The translations under genes were made by a program, and so were the position numbers. From Oscillospiraceae bacterium (GTDB lineage Bacteria > Bacillota > Clostridia > Christensenellales > Aristaeellaceae), in NCBI GenBank assembly GCA_031269355.1, contig JAISZG010000022.1, positions 1 through 43,121 on the forward strand: a stretch of DNA of 43,121 bases. The letters run 5' to 3'. The notes beneath the pieces are model-generated. The model did no database searches, was not told the origin of the DNA, and worked only from the letters and a program-made list of their open reading frames with translations. Positions 35,938 to 43,121 of this stretch are shown one piece after another (positions within the stretch are counted from its first letter, which is position 1; every line of letters begins with the position of its first letter).

Positions 35938-37844
35938 CGGCGGAACAGTGGGACGATATCTCGCGGAAGATTCAATCTTCCACATTAACGCTTGCGCAGC
36001 GAGCGGCGCTTCGTTTCAAACTTTTTTTGGAATATGAATCCGATTGGATAGACGCGGCGGAGCGCATTCCGGCGAGACGAACGCTTGCGTCTTTCCCCGA
36101 TATATACGCGCCGGGCGAAAAGGAGCGACTGACAAGCGGGTTTCATGTACACGAGCAGGGGCGGGTTTGCAATATATCAAGCGATTGGGCGGGCGTACTG
36201 CGGGAAGGATTGCTGCCACGGCGCGAGCGGTGCGCGCCTGAGACGGTTCAGTGCATCGACGCGGCGCTGGAATATGCGGATCGGTATGGAGACGAAAGGC
36301 TTTCGCAGGCGATGCGCACGGGAGCATCGAGCTTTTTAGATGCGCTGCGTATGTTTCGCATACTGCATTTTTGTTTATGGGCAAGCAACGTATATCACAA
36401 TACCGTCGGTCGGTTTGATCAATACATGTACCCATACTATGTCGCGGATAAACAGAACATCGGTCTGGATTCCGCAACGGTGCTGTCGCTGCTCGAGGAA
36501 TTCTTTCTTTCTTTTAATCGCGACAGCGATTTATACCAGGGCATGCAGCAGGGCGACAACGGCCAGAGTATGATGCTGGGCGGATGCGACCGCGACGGCC
36601 GCTGCGCGGTTAACGAACTGACGTCGCTATGCATAACCGCGAGTTTGAATATTAGAAAGATAGATCCCAAGATAAACCTGCGCGTGGATAAAAACACGCC
36701 GCTAGAACTGCTGGTGAAGTGCACGGAGCTGACGCGGTTGGGGCTTGGTTTTCCGCAGTATTCGAACGACGATATAGTTATACCCGCGCTGGTGAAGCTC
36801 GGATATTCAATTGAGGACGCGCGCGACTATACCGTAGCCGCGTGCTGGGAATTCATTATACCGGGATTGGCGATGGATATTCCGAACATCGATGCGATAT
36901 CCCTCGCAGGCGCGGCGGACACCGTGATTCGCGCTAAGCTAGCCCAATGCCGCAGTTTTGCTCAACTGCTGGAAGAAGTCCGCGCGGAACTTTTTGCGCG
37001 CGCAGACGCGCTTGAAGCGGCGCTTAAACCTATCTGGATTGAACCCGCGCCGTTTCAATCAGCGCTTATGAGCGATCCGACGCGCGATATTTCGGAAGGC
37101 GCAAAGTATAATAATTATGGAATACATGGAACCGGATTCGCGACGGCGGTTGACCAGCTGGCGGCGGTAAAAAAATATATATATGATGAAAGGTCGATAG
37201 ATCCGAACGCGCTTCTCGACGCGATGAACGACGCGTTCGCGCGCTCGGCGGAATTAAAATATAAGCTGCGCGCCGAAGCGCCAAAACTTGGGCGGGACAG
37301 CGAATGTGAACCAATCGCCGACTACCTGCTGGATGCGTTCGCGGATTCCTGGGCGGGCAGAAAGAACGAGCGCGGTGGCGTATTCCGACCCGGCACCGGT
37401 TCGGCGATGTACTACTTATGGCATGCTGACGAACTAGGCGCGCTCGCGGATGGACACATGCCGGGCGAACCGCTTTCCGCGAACTTCTCGCCGTCGCTGC
37501 TGGTAAGCGACGCGGGTCCGCTATCCGTTATTCAGGCGATGGCACGTCCGGGAATAGCGCGGGTAATAAACGGCGGCCCGCTCACGCTGGAGCTGTCCGA
37601 TACGGTGTTTAAAAACGACGAATCTCTTGAGAAGGTGGGCCAACTTGTGCGCGGCTTTATTATTCTGGGCGGCCATCAGATGCAGCTTAACGCCGTCAAT
37701 CGCCAAACGCTGCTGTCCGCTCAACACGATCCGGATAACCATCGCGGACTGATTGTTCGCGTTTGGGGATGGAGCGGACATTTCGTGCAGCTTGATAAAA
37801 GCTATCAAGATCAGATTATAAAGCGCACTAGTTATAAAGTGTAA
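35922..37844 (+). CDS. glycyl radical enzyme of unassigned type
   Basis: This 640-residue enzyme of the pyruvate formate-lyase/diol-dehydratase superfamily stores a backbone radical and attacks substrate through a thiyl radical. The C-terminal glycyl radical loop is RVWGWSGHF with Gly616, within the conserved frame GGHQMQLNAV...LIVRVWGWSGHFVQLD. The active-site cysteine is Cys308 in AACWEFIIPG, with Glu310 in the position of the eliminase glutamate. Most characterised relatives have GCVE here and about 750-900 residues; the N-terminal region is short (GRFDQYMYPYY is already at 164). No microcompartment or downstream pathway genes adjoin. GGAG lies 10 nt before the ATG. A fold-level assignment is firm, the reaction is unknown. 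Confidence 0.9.
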   Translation: MRRSLTAEQWDDISRKIQSSTLTLAQRAALRFKLFLEYESDWIDAAERIPARRTLASFPDIYAPGEKERLTSGFHVHEQGRVCNISSDWAGVLREGLLPRRERCAPETVQCIDAALEYADRYGDERLSQAMRTGASSFLDALRMFRILHFCLWASNVYHNTVGRFDQYMYPYYVADKQNIGLDSATVLSLLEEFFLSFNRDSDLYQGMQQGDNGQSMMLGGCDRDGRCAVNELTSLCITASLNIRKIDPKINLRVDKNTPLELLVKCTELTRLGLGFPQYSNDDIVIPALVKLGYSIEDARDYTVAACWEFIIPGLAMDIPNIDAISLAGAADTVIRAKLAQCRSFAQLLEEVRAELFARADALEAALKPIWIEPAPFQSALMSDPTRDISEGAKYNNYGIHGTGFATAVDQLAAVKKYIYDERSIDPNALLDAMNDAFARSAELKYKLRAEAPKLGRDSECEPIADYLLDAFADSWAGRKNERGGVFRPGTGSAMYYLWHADELGALADGHMPGEPLSANFSPSLLVSDAGPLSVIQAMARPGIARVINGGPLTLELSDTVFKNDESLEKVGQLVRGFIILGGHQMQLNAVNRQTLLSAQHDPDNHRGLIVRVWGWSGHFVQLDKSYQDQIIKRTSYKV

Positions 37845-37853
37845 CTAGTGCGC
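37823..37853. terminator. 12-bp stem-loop over the glycyl radical enzyme stop codon
   Basis: GCGCACTAGTTA (37823-37834) pairs perfectly with TAACTAGTGCGC (37842-37853), so the TAA stop is inside the stem. It separates convergent genes. There is no U-tract, so it may act as an RNA 3'-end stabiliser rather than a classical terminator. Confidence 0.5.
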
Positions 37854-37880
37854 CAGCGAGATAACTATGATCAATGGTTA

Positions 37881-39662
37881 TTATACTGCCTCCAAATACT
37901 GGTGATATAATTCATAATACATGCCGCGCCGAGCGATCAGTTCCTGATGAGTGCCGCGCTCGACAATGCCCTCGTCGGACAGCACCCATATAACGTTCGC
38001 GTTTCTGATCGTAGTCAGCCGATGGGCGATCGTAAACGTAGTGCGTCCTTTCGCCAGCCGCTCGAGCGATTGCTGAACCACCCATTCGCTTTCGTTGTCC
38101 AGCGCGCTGGTCGCTTCATCAAGTATAAGTATCGGCGGATCCTTTAGAAAAACCCTCGCAATGCTGATGCGCTGCTTTTGTCCTCCCGACAGTTTCACGC
38201 CGCGCTCTCCGATATGCGTGTCATACCCACCCGGCATCTGCTCGATAAACTTATGCGCGTCGGCGAGTTTTGCGGCTTCGATCACTTCCTGGCGGGTTGC
38301 GCCCGGCTTGCCGTAGGCTATATTATCAAATATAGTGCCGGAGAACAGATATACGTCCTGCTGCACCACGCCTATCTTTTTGCGCAGCGATTGCACTGTA
38401 AGGTCGCGCACGTCGCGACCGTCCACAAGCACGCGGCCGCCGGTAACGTCGTAGAATCTGGGAATCAGGCTGCATAGCGTTGTTTTACCGCCGCCCGACG
38501 GGCCGACGAGCGCAACGGATTCCCCGCGATTTACGCGCACCTCTATATCGTGCAGCACCTCCCGCGTTTCTCCCTGGTAGCGAAACCGCACGTGGTCGAA
38601 TACTATGTCGCCGCGCACGTCCGTAAGTTCGACGGCGCCGGGTCGATCCTGTATTTCAACCGGCGCGTCAAGCAGCTGGTAGAAGCGCTCGATTCCCGTC
38701 ATGCCGCGCTGAAACTGTTCGGTAAATTCTACGATTCGGCGCACGGAGGCGATAAGCGTCGTTACATAAAGCAGATACGCTACCAAATCCGCCGCGTTGA
38801 TCCGTCCTCGGATCATGAACAGCGCGCCGACCACAACCACCAATATATACATGATGCCGTCGAACATGCGCGTCGACGTATGGAAGCCCGCCATATACAT
38901 ATACCGCAGCCGCTTTATGCGCAGGAAATCCAGGTTGCCGCGCTCGAACTTCGCCTCCTCGACCGGTTCGTTCGCGAATGACTGCACCACGCGAATGCCC
39001 AGCAAGCTATCTTCAACCTGCGCGTTAATTTCGCCTATTTGGCGCTGCCCTTCCATTGATACCGCGCGCATACGCTTGTAGAAAAAATTTGTTGTTATAA
39101 TCATCAGCGGCAGAACGGAGAATATGATAAGCGTAAGCGCGATGCTCGTTCTGCTTAATATTAGAAATGATGCGGTAATCTTTATGATTGCAATAAAGAA
39201 TTCTTCGGGGCAGTGGTGCGCGAATTCCGTTATCTCGAACAGATCGCTCGTAATGCGAGCCATAACCTGCCCGACCTTTGTCTCGCTGTAAAACGAGAAC
39301 GACTGCCGCTGCATGCTGGCGAATAGTTCGCGGCGCATATTTGTTTCCATATAAGTTCCCATTATGTGGCCATAAGAATTCATATAGAAATTCGCCGCGG
39401 CGTCTATCAGCCGAAGAACAAGATACATCGCTCCGATGGATAGAATCCGGCTCACCGTAAGCGACGAGATGTCGTTCATACCGGCGTTTGTGATGCTGCG
39501 TATTATCTGAGGCAGTACCAATTCGCACAGCGTGGTGAGCGACGCGCATACGAGATCGGCTATCACGATCAGCAGAAACGGTTTATAATATGGGAGGAAT
39601 CGTTTAATCAAAGTGGTCGTCGGCATTTGGTAGCGATCGCTTTCAACTGCGGCTGATGTCAT
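37881..39662 (-). CDS. ABC exporter, fused membrane and ATPase domains
   Basis: This 593-residue half-transporter of the MsbA/LmrA type should work as a homodimer, or as a heterodimer with a partner not seen here. Six membrane segments occupy about residues 20-310. The ATPase domain has Walker A GPSGGGKTTLC, signature LSGGQKQR, Walker B ILILDEATSALD and switch AHRLTTI. The start is the ATG at 39662, with AAAGGA about 10 nt upstream; an earlier ATG at 39683 has no such site. It lies downstream of, and in line with, the MerR gene, with an inverted repeat in the 137-bp gap. The substrate (drug, lipid or peptide) is not evident. Confidence 0.92.
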   Translation of the reverse strand: MTSAAVESDRYQMPTTTLIKRFLPYYKPFLLIVIADLVCASLTTLCELVLPQIIRSITNAGMNDISSLTVSRILSIGAMYLVLRLIDAAANFYMNSYGHIMGTYMETNMRRELFASMQRQSFSFYSETKVGQVMARITSDLFEITEFAHHCPEEFFIAIIKITASFLILSRTSIALTLIIFSVLPLMIITTNFFYKRMRAVSMEGQRQIGEINAQVEDSLLGIRVVQSFANEPVEEAKFERGNLDFLRIKRLRYMYMAGFHTSTRMFDGIMYILVVVVGALFMIRGRINAADLVAYLLYVTTLIASVRRIVEFTEQFQRGMTGIERFYQLLDAPVEIQDRPGAVELTDVRGDIVFDHVRFRYQGETREVLHDIEVRVNRGESVALVGPSGGGKTTLCSLIPRFYDVTGGRVLVDGRDVRDLTVQSLRKKIGVVQQDVYLFSGTIFDNIAYGKPGATRQEVIEAAKLADAHKFIEQMPGGYDTHIGERGVKLSGGQKQRISIARVFLKDPPILILDEATSALDNESEWVVQQSLERLAKGRTTFTIAHRLTTIRNANVIWVLSDEGIVERGTHQELIARRGMYYELYHQYLEAV

Positions 39663-39702
39663 AATCGAGTAGTTCCTTTCCATTTTACATATAAAAAATA
39701 AT

Positions 39703-39756
39703 ATTTATTTCGAATAAATTACCGGCACAATATATGGAAAATCATTCGAAATAAAT
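39703..39756. promoter_or_regulatory. inverted repeat between the merR-like gene and the ABC exporter
   Basis: ATTTATTTCGAAT (39703-39715) and ATTCGAAATAAAT (39744-39756) form a perfect 13-bp inverted repeat separated by 28 bp. The left arm with its flank is itself a palindrome (ATTTATT-TCG-AATAAAT). It lies about 40-95 bp upstream of the exporter start, so it is a likely operator for the neighbouring MerR regulator or another factor. Confidence 0.6.
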
Positions 39757-39799
39757 TGGAAGCGGATACTAAGCGGAAGATTGTTCGTTGTCGGCATAA

Positions 39800-40186
39800 T
39801 CACCCCAACTCCGCCCGATCGGCGTATGCGTCGTATTGCTCCATATAATACGCTATTTTGCACGAAACCTTGTCCAGATGGGCCTGCGTTTCGAGCATCT
39901 GCTCCTCGACCGACAGCTTATGGGCGCGCAGCATATCGACGCGATCAGCCAGCGTCGCGTCGCCCTGCTTGCTTAGATCGACGAACTCCCTTATCTGTTT
40001 GATGGACATGCCGGTTTTCTTTAGGCAGCAAACCAGGCTGAGCCATTCCAGGTCGTCGGCGGAGTATCTGCGCGCGCCGCCCGATCCGCGCGCCACGCTG
40101 GGGAGCAGCCCTTCTTTTTCATAATATCGAAGCACGTGTTCCTTCATAGAGCATTTTTCCGCTACTTGCTTAATTGAATATGTCAT
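39800..40186 (-). CDS. MerR-family transcriptional regulator
   Basis: The 128-residue protein begins with the winged helix-turn-helix (YSIKQVAEKCSMKEHVLRYYEKEGLL), followed by GARRYSADDLEWLSLVCCLKKTGMSIKQI and a dimerising coiled coil at about residues 80-120. The C-terminus is short and without a clear metal-binding motif; the two adjacent Cys lie in the DNA-binding domain. The start at 40186 overlaps the tcdA stop (ATGA) and the longer frame is discarded. It probably controls the downstream exporter gene. Confidence 0.9.
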   Translation of the reverse strand: MTYSIKQVAEKCSMKEHVLRYYEKEGLLPSVARGSGGARRYSADDLEWLSLVCCLKKTGMSIKQIREFVDLSKQGDATLADRVDMLRAHKLSVEEQMLETQAHLDKVSCKIAYYMEQYDAYADRAELG

Positions 40187-40989
40187 TTGCCAAGCGCGCT
40201 CCTTTCCGGTGCGGGTAAGGGTTCGAGCGTTGATGCCGACTGAACAATATCTTTTATAACTTCCGCCGCGATTATCAGCCCCGCTGCGGACGGCACCCAC
40301 GCGACGCTGCCCGGAACCTGCCGGCGCATAGCGCAATTACGCCGCGATTCAGGCGGACATACGCAGCGCGCTTTGCAGCTTGTGCGTTCCGTATCTATCG
40401 GCGGTAGCGGAGGTTCCCTGGAGTATACAACTTTCAGGTGTATGATACCCAGCTTTTTTAATTCGTGGCGCATCACGCGCGCGAGCGGGCATATCGTCGT
40501 CTGCGACAGATCCGCCGTTTCGATGCGCGTCGGATCAAGTTTGTTGCCCATGCCCAAGCAGCTTATGACAGGAACGCCTGCCGCACGCGCCCGTTCGACA
40601 AGGAGAAGCTTTGCCGTAACCGTGTCCACCGCGTCAACGATATAATTGAACGATGGGAAGTCGAACTCGTCCGCCGTAGATTTATCCAAAAAGCATCTGC
40701 GCTCGTCGATAATTATGTTTGGATTAATATCCAGCAGCCGAGCGCGCATCACTTCAACCTTTGGTTTGCCGATTGTAGAATGCAGCGCGATGAGCTGACG
40801 GTTTACATTGGTCAGACAAATCACGTCGTCGTCGACGATCGTCAGAGCGCCGACTCCTGAACGCGCCAGCGCTTCAGCGGCGAACGATCCGACGCCTCCC
40901 AACCCAAATACCGCCACATGCGCGGAACTCAATTTCTCCATCGCCTCGCCGCCGAGCAGCTGCTCGGTTCGAGAAAACGCGTCTGGCAT
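40183..40989 (-). CDS. tcdA: tRNA threonylcarbamoyladenosine dehydratase
   Basis: TcdA (YgdL/CsdL, ThiF-type E1-like fold) cyclises the t6A37 modification of ANN-decoding tRNAs to ct6A using ATP. The 268-residue protein has GLGGVGSFAAEALARSGVG (nucleotide-binding loop), IVDDDVICLTNVNRQ, IGKPKVEVM and SCLGMGNKLDPTRIE, all typical. GGAGG lies just upstream of the ATG. It is coupled to the MerR gene by a four-base overlap. Confidence 0.93.
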   Translation of the reverse strand: MPDAFSRTEQLLGGEAMEKLSSAHVAVFGLGGVGSFAAEALARSGVGALTIVDDDVICLTNVNRQLIALHSTIGKPKVEVMRARLLDINPNIIIDERRCFLDKSTADEFDFPSFNYIVDAVDTVTAKLLLVERARAAGVPVISCLGMGNKLDPTRIETADLSQTTICPLARVMRHELKKLGIIHLKVVYSREPPLPPIDTERTSCKARCVCPPESRRNCAMRRQVPGSVAWVPSAAGLIIAAEVIKDIVQSASTLEPLPAPERSALGK

Positions 40990-41008
40990 ATGTCCTCCAA
41001 GTGAATAT

Positions 41009-41026
41009 TAGGGCGTGTTCGAAAAA
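41009..41026 (+). repeat. solitary MITE end
   Basis: TAGGGCGTGTTCGAAAAA is identical to the terminus of the 164-bp MITE, but the rest of the element is missing or diverged (ACTTATTCTG follows). It lies 20 bp upstream of the tcdA start. The remaining gap to 41213 holds no gene. Confidence 0.7.
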
Positions 41027-41213
41027 CTTATTCTGAAATAAACGCAACTCGCGGCGGCGCGGCACGTCTAAAATTAAGCGCGTTTGTTACATTATAGCAC
41101 ACAATGGCTCGATTCGCTCGCGCAAATGTTGAACTTGCGGTCAAGATTAACTCGAGGGATTGCGGCATAATTGATTTTCCAATTATTTCCAATAATGTCA
41201 AGCTCTCCCGCTG

Positions 41214-41243
41214 TTGACAGTTTGCAACATTTCCCGATATAAT
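41214..41243 (+). promoter_or_regulatory. promoter of the lipoprotein gene
   Basis: TTGACA (41214-41219) and a perfect TATAAT (41238-41243) are separated by 18 bp, with GGAGGGG 17-23 bp downstream of the -10 box. Confidence 0.8.
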
Positions 41244-41281
41244 CATCTAGAAATTGACAGGAGGGGATCGGCGAAAGTCGA

Positions 41282-43120
41282 ATGATGCCGCATATGAAAT
41301 CTGATCGAAATCGACTCGTCAATCGCGCGGGGGCGCGGTCGCGATGGCGCGGCGTTTATATCGCGGCTTTCGTCGCGGTTGCGCTGTTCGCGCTGACGGC
41401 GTGTACGATCGCGCCGCCGCAATATATAGTGCCCGTGATAGCTCCCACGATTGAGCCGGAATACGAGCCTACCGCTTCGCCTACGCCGGTTATCGCCGTT
41501 GAACCCGATCCGGATGAAACGTCGGCTGCGGAAATCGGCGAACCGACCGAAACTCCAAATCCGGAAGGCGTGCTGTTTATAGATGATTTACCAGGCCAAC
41601 CCGGCGGCGCCTCATCCCCCGAACCCGGCGGCGAGATCCCTGAACCGACGCCGCCCTCGTTTGAAAACCAGGCCGAATCCGGACAGCCGACTGCGCGCGA
41701 AACGATGAAGGTTGAGATTTTCTATCCCGGCATGGCGTCGATGATGGGGTTCGTCGACGCGCCTATTTCCACCATATATGAGAACACAATGGAGGCGATC
41801 GCCGCAAGCGTCAGCTTGCGATATCCAAACGCGGAGCTTGCGACATATCGATACAGCCTGGATATTCCAAAGGAAGATATGCTTCTGCCCAGAGAAACGC
41901 TGCTCGCGAATATCGGCGATCCTTCGTTCTTTCGCGATATTCCGTTAAACGAGCAGCCGCCGCGCATCAAGCCGGAAGGCAAGCCGCTTCGCATTCAATC
42001 GGAAAAGATGAACGAGCCTGTCGCCAGCTTTTACGAAATGCTGGATCGCGGCGCGCCTGAACCGACAAGCCTCGCGTCCGGCACGGTCGTCGCGCTGACC
42101 GCTAGCGATCCAAACGCACTGACGCTACTTGTTACCGACCTTCACGAGCTTCGCATCGACGACGGCACTATGATATCGGCGCTCAGCCAGAACGCGTTAT
42201 CGACTGGCCGATCTATCGGAATACTCGCGGTCACCAGCGAGTTCGCAGGGTATATTCCGGATGTCGGCGCCAATAAGACAGCGTTCGTATGGGGCGCGCC
42301 TCCGACAGGAACGCTCGACTATACGCTCGATTTTACGGATTATAAAGTAGGGGTTTCTATCGATCCGCAAAACCGCGCCGTTAAATCCAGGCCGTTTTAC
42401 GTGCTTTGCCTGGGCGATCAGACCGCAGTGAGCGATACGCTGCAAACGCTGTCCGATCGGCTGAGCCGCGAATTCGCGTCCAATGAAGTGTTCCGTCTGC
42501 GCACCGCGCTGTATGGCAGCAATTATGTGTCGGACGGATATACGCTTGCGGGAAATATGACATATATCCAGGGGCAGGGCGTAACCGCGATGGCGGATCC
42601 TGCGTCGCCCAGCGGCGTATCCCGCGTGGAGCTGAAGGCGTCGACGCAATCGCGCTTTCTGGAATGGGTTATCGAATACCCGGTGCACGCTACCGATCCC
42701 CGGTCTGGGCATTTCGCGGCGTCCGATTTCCTGTTCGAGGCGCGCGTCGCCGGGGAAGAACAGGGCAAATCGCTGACGCAGCTTGAATGGTCCGTCGTAG
42801 AGTCGGATCCGGGAACAGTAAGCGTTACCCTTAGGATGGAGTTTCCGTCGGGATTCATCGAGCGAGGCGAGTACAGGCTGACTATAAGCGGCGCGCTGAC
42901 TGCGCCTTCCGATCTGCCCGGCATGGAATGGGTGGATATATTTGGCTGGGATCCCGAAGGAGCGCAGATGCTGGAAATCGAACAGAACGTATCTCCGTTC
43001 CAGGGCGACCGCACGCTTTATCTTTCGAGGCTTTTGGGCGCGCTGGGACAGGCGCATATCGCGAGGGTCGGAAATACGCCGCTTGGCGAGGTGGAACTAA
43101 CGTTCGTGGTAATCGGCTGA
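41282..43120 (+). CDS. large lipoprotein with a possible degenerate VWA-like domain
   Basis: This 612-residue exported lipoprotein has a basic N-terminus, a hydrophobic stretch (VYIAAFVAVALFALTAC) and a lipobox LTAC with Cys41. Residues 45-135 are a Pro/Glu/Thr-rich linker. The following domain runs MKVEIFYPGMASMMGFVD...LTLLVTDLHELRIDD...SIGILAVTSEFAGYI...PFYVLCLGDQ, an order resembling von Willebrand A-like surface lipoproteins, although the metal-site DxSxS is replaced by YPGMASM. The rest is beta-rich. Two starts, 41282 and 41285, are equivalent; the Shine-Dalgarno site is 14 nt away, longer than usual. The gene is complete, with the stop at 43118-43120. The function is unknown. Confidence 0.8.
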   Translation: MMPHMKSDRNRLVNRAGARSRWRGVYIAAFVAVALFALTACTIAPPQYIVPVIAPTIEPEYEPTASPTPVIAVEPDPDETSAAEIGEPTETPNPEGVLFIDDLPGQPGGASSPEPGGEIPEPTPPSFENQAESGQPTARETMKVEIFYPGMASMMGFVDAPISTIYENTMEAIAASVSLRYPNAELATYRYSLDIPKEDMLLPRETLLANIGDPSFFRDIPLNEQPPRIKPEGKPLRIQSEKMNEPVASFYEMLDRGAPEPTSLASGTVVALTASDPNALTLLVTDLHELRIDDGTMISALSQNALSTGRSIGILAVTSEFAGYIPDVGANKTAFVWGAPPTGTLDYTLDFTDYKVGVSIDPQNRAVKSRPFYVLCLGDQTAVSDTLQTLSDRLSREFASNEVFRLRTALYGSNYVSDGYTLAGNMTYIQGQGVTAMADPASPSGVSRVELKASTQSRFLEWVIEYPVHATDPRSGHFAASDFLFEARVAGEEQGKSLTQLEWSVVESDPGTVSVTLRMEFPSGFIERGEYRLTISGALTAPSDLPGMEWVDIFGWDPEGAQMLEIEQNVSPFQGDRTLYLSRLLGALGQAHIARVGNTPLGEVELTFVVIG

Positions 43121-43121
43121 C

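Overview
The window looks like a chromosomal stretch from an anaerobic, Gram-positive member of the Bacillota (class Clostridia or a near relative). Evidence for this: a glgC-glgD-glgA set with the Bacillota-type GlgD subunit; rplU-prp-rpmA with an L27 that carries a Prp-cleavable N-terminus; yceD-rpmF; an oxygen-sensitive glycyl radical enzyme with its activase; a BclA-like collagen protein of the kind found on spore surfaces; and sigma-A promoters close to TTGACA-17-TATAAT. G+C is roughly one half by eye. TTG starts behind strong Shine-Dalgarno sites recur (rplU, rpmF, the DUF554 gene, probably the amino acid kinase). TGA is used as a stop, so the code is standard. No species can be named from this window.

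Layout. 1-2445: the 3' part of guaB (+), convergent with a secreted metallophosphoesterase (-). 2446-6700: the glycogen operon glgC-glgD-glgA (-), flanked by two copies of a 164-bp MITE. 6900-9211: a minus-strand cluster of a glutamate-5-kinase-like protein, an unknown protein and a DUF1934 protein. 9259: tRNA-Leu(TAA). 9736-13248: a large membrane-bound AraC-type regulator, then an L21 leader and rplU-prp-rpmA. 13249-13782: a repeat-dense spacer. 13783-17172: a DUF554 membrane protein, a zinc-ribbon protein and a 546-residue collagen-like protein. 17815-19761: yceD-rpmF, then a thioredoxin-fold protein coupled to a YbaK deacylase. 19855-22841: a D-amino-acid PLP enzyme and an MGH1-like glycosidase. 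22993-34515: three secreted proteins on the minus strand (an acidic InlB-repeat protein, a family-5 solute-binding protein and a 2634-residue Cna-B adhesin) behind one strong promoter and a 300-nt structured leader. 35092-37844: a glycyl radical enzyme and its activase. 37881-40989: tcdA, a MerR regulator and an ABC exporter. 41282-43120: a large lipoprotein.

How the genes work together. Glycogen synthesis is a complete three-gene unit. The 34.5-23 kb block looks like a surface/secretion module whose sortase and permease partners are not in the window. The glycyl radical enzyme pair is self-contained, has its own promoter and upstream palindrome, and has an unusual Cys-Trp-Glu active-site motif. 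The MerR gene probably controls the downstream ABC exporter through an inverted repeat lying between them.

Other notable content is repetitive. There is a 164-bp MITE with TA at its borders, a related element whose CGTTTAAACG-containing end sits directly before two terminators, a 51-bp REP-like sequence that has entered a coding region in frame, and a 37-bp tandem array next to a long inverted repeat. All assignments come from reading the sequence; no database search was run.
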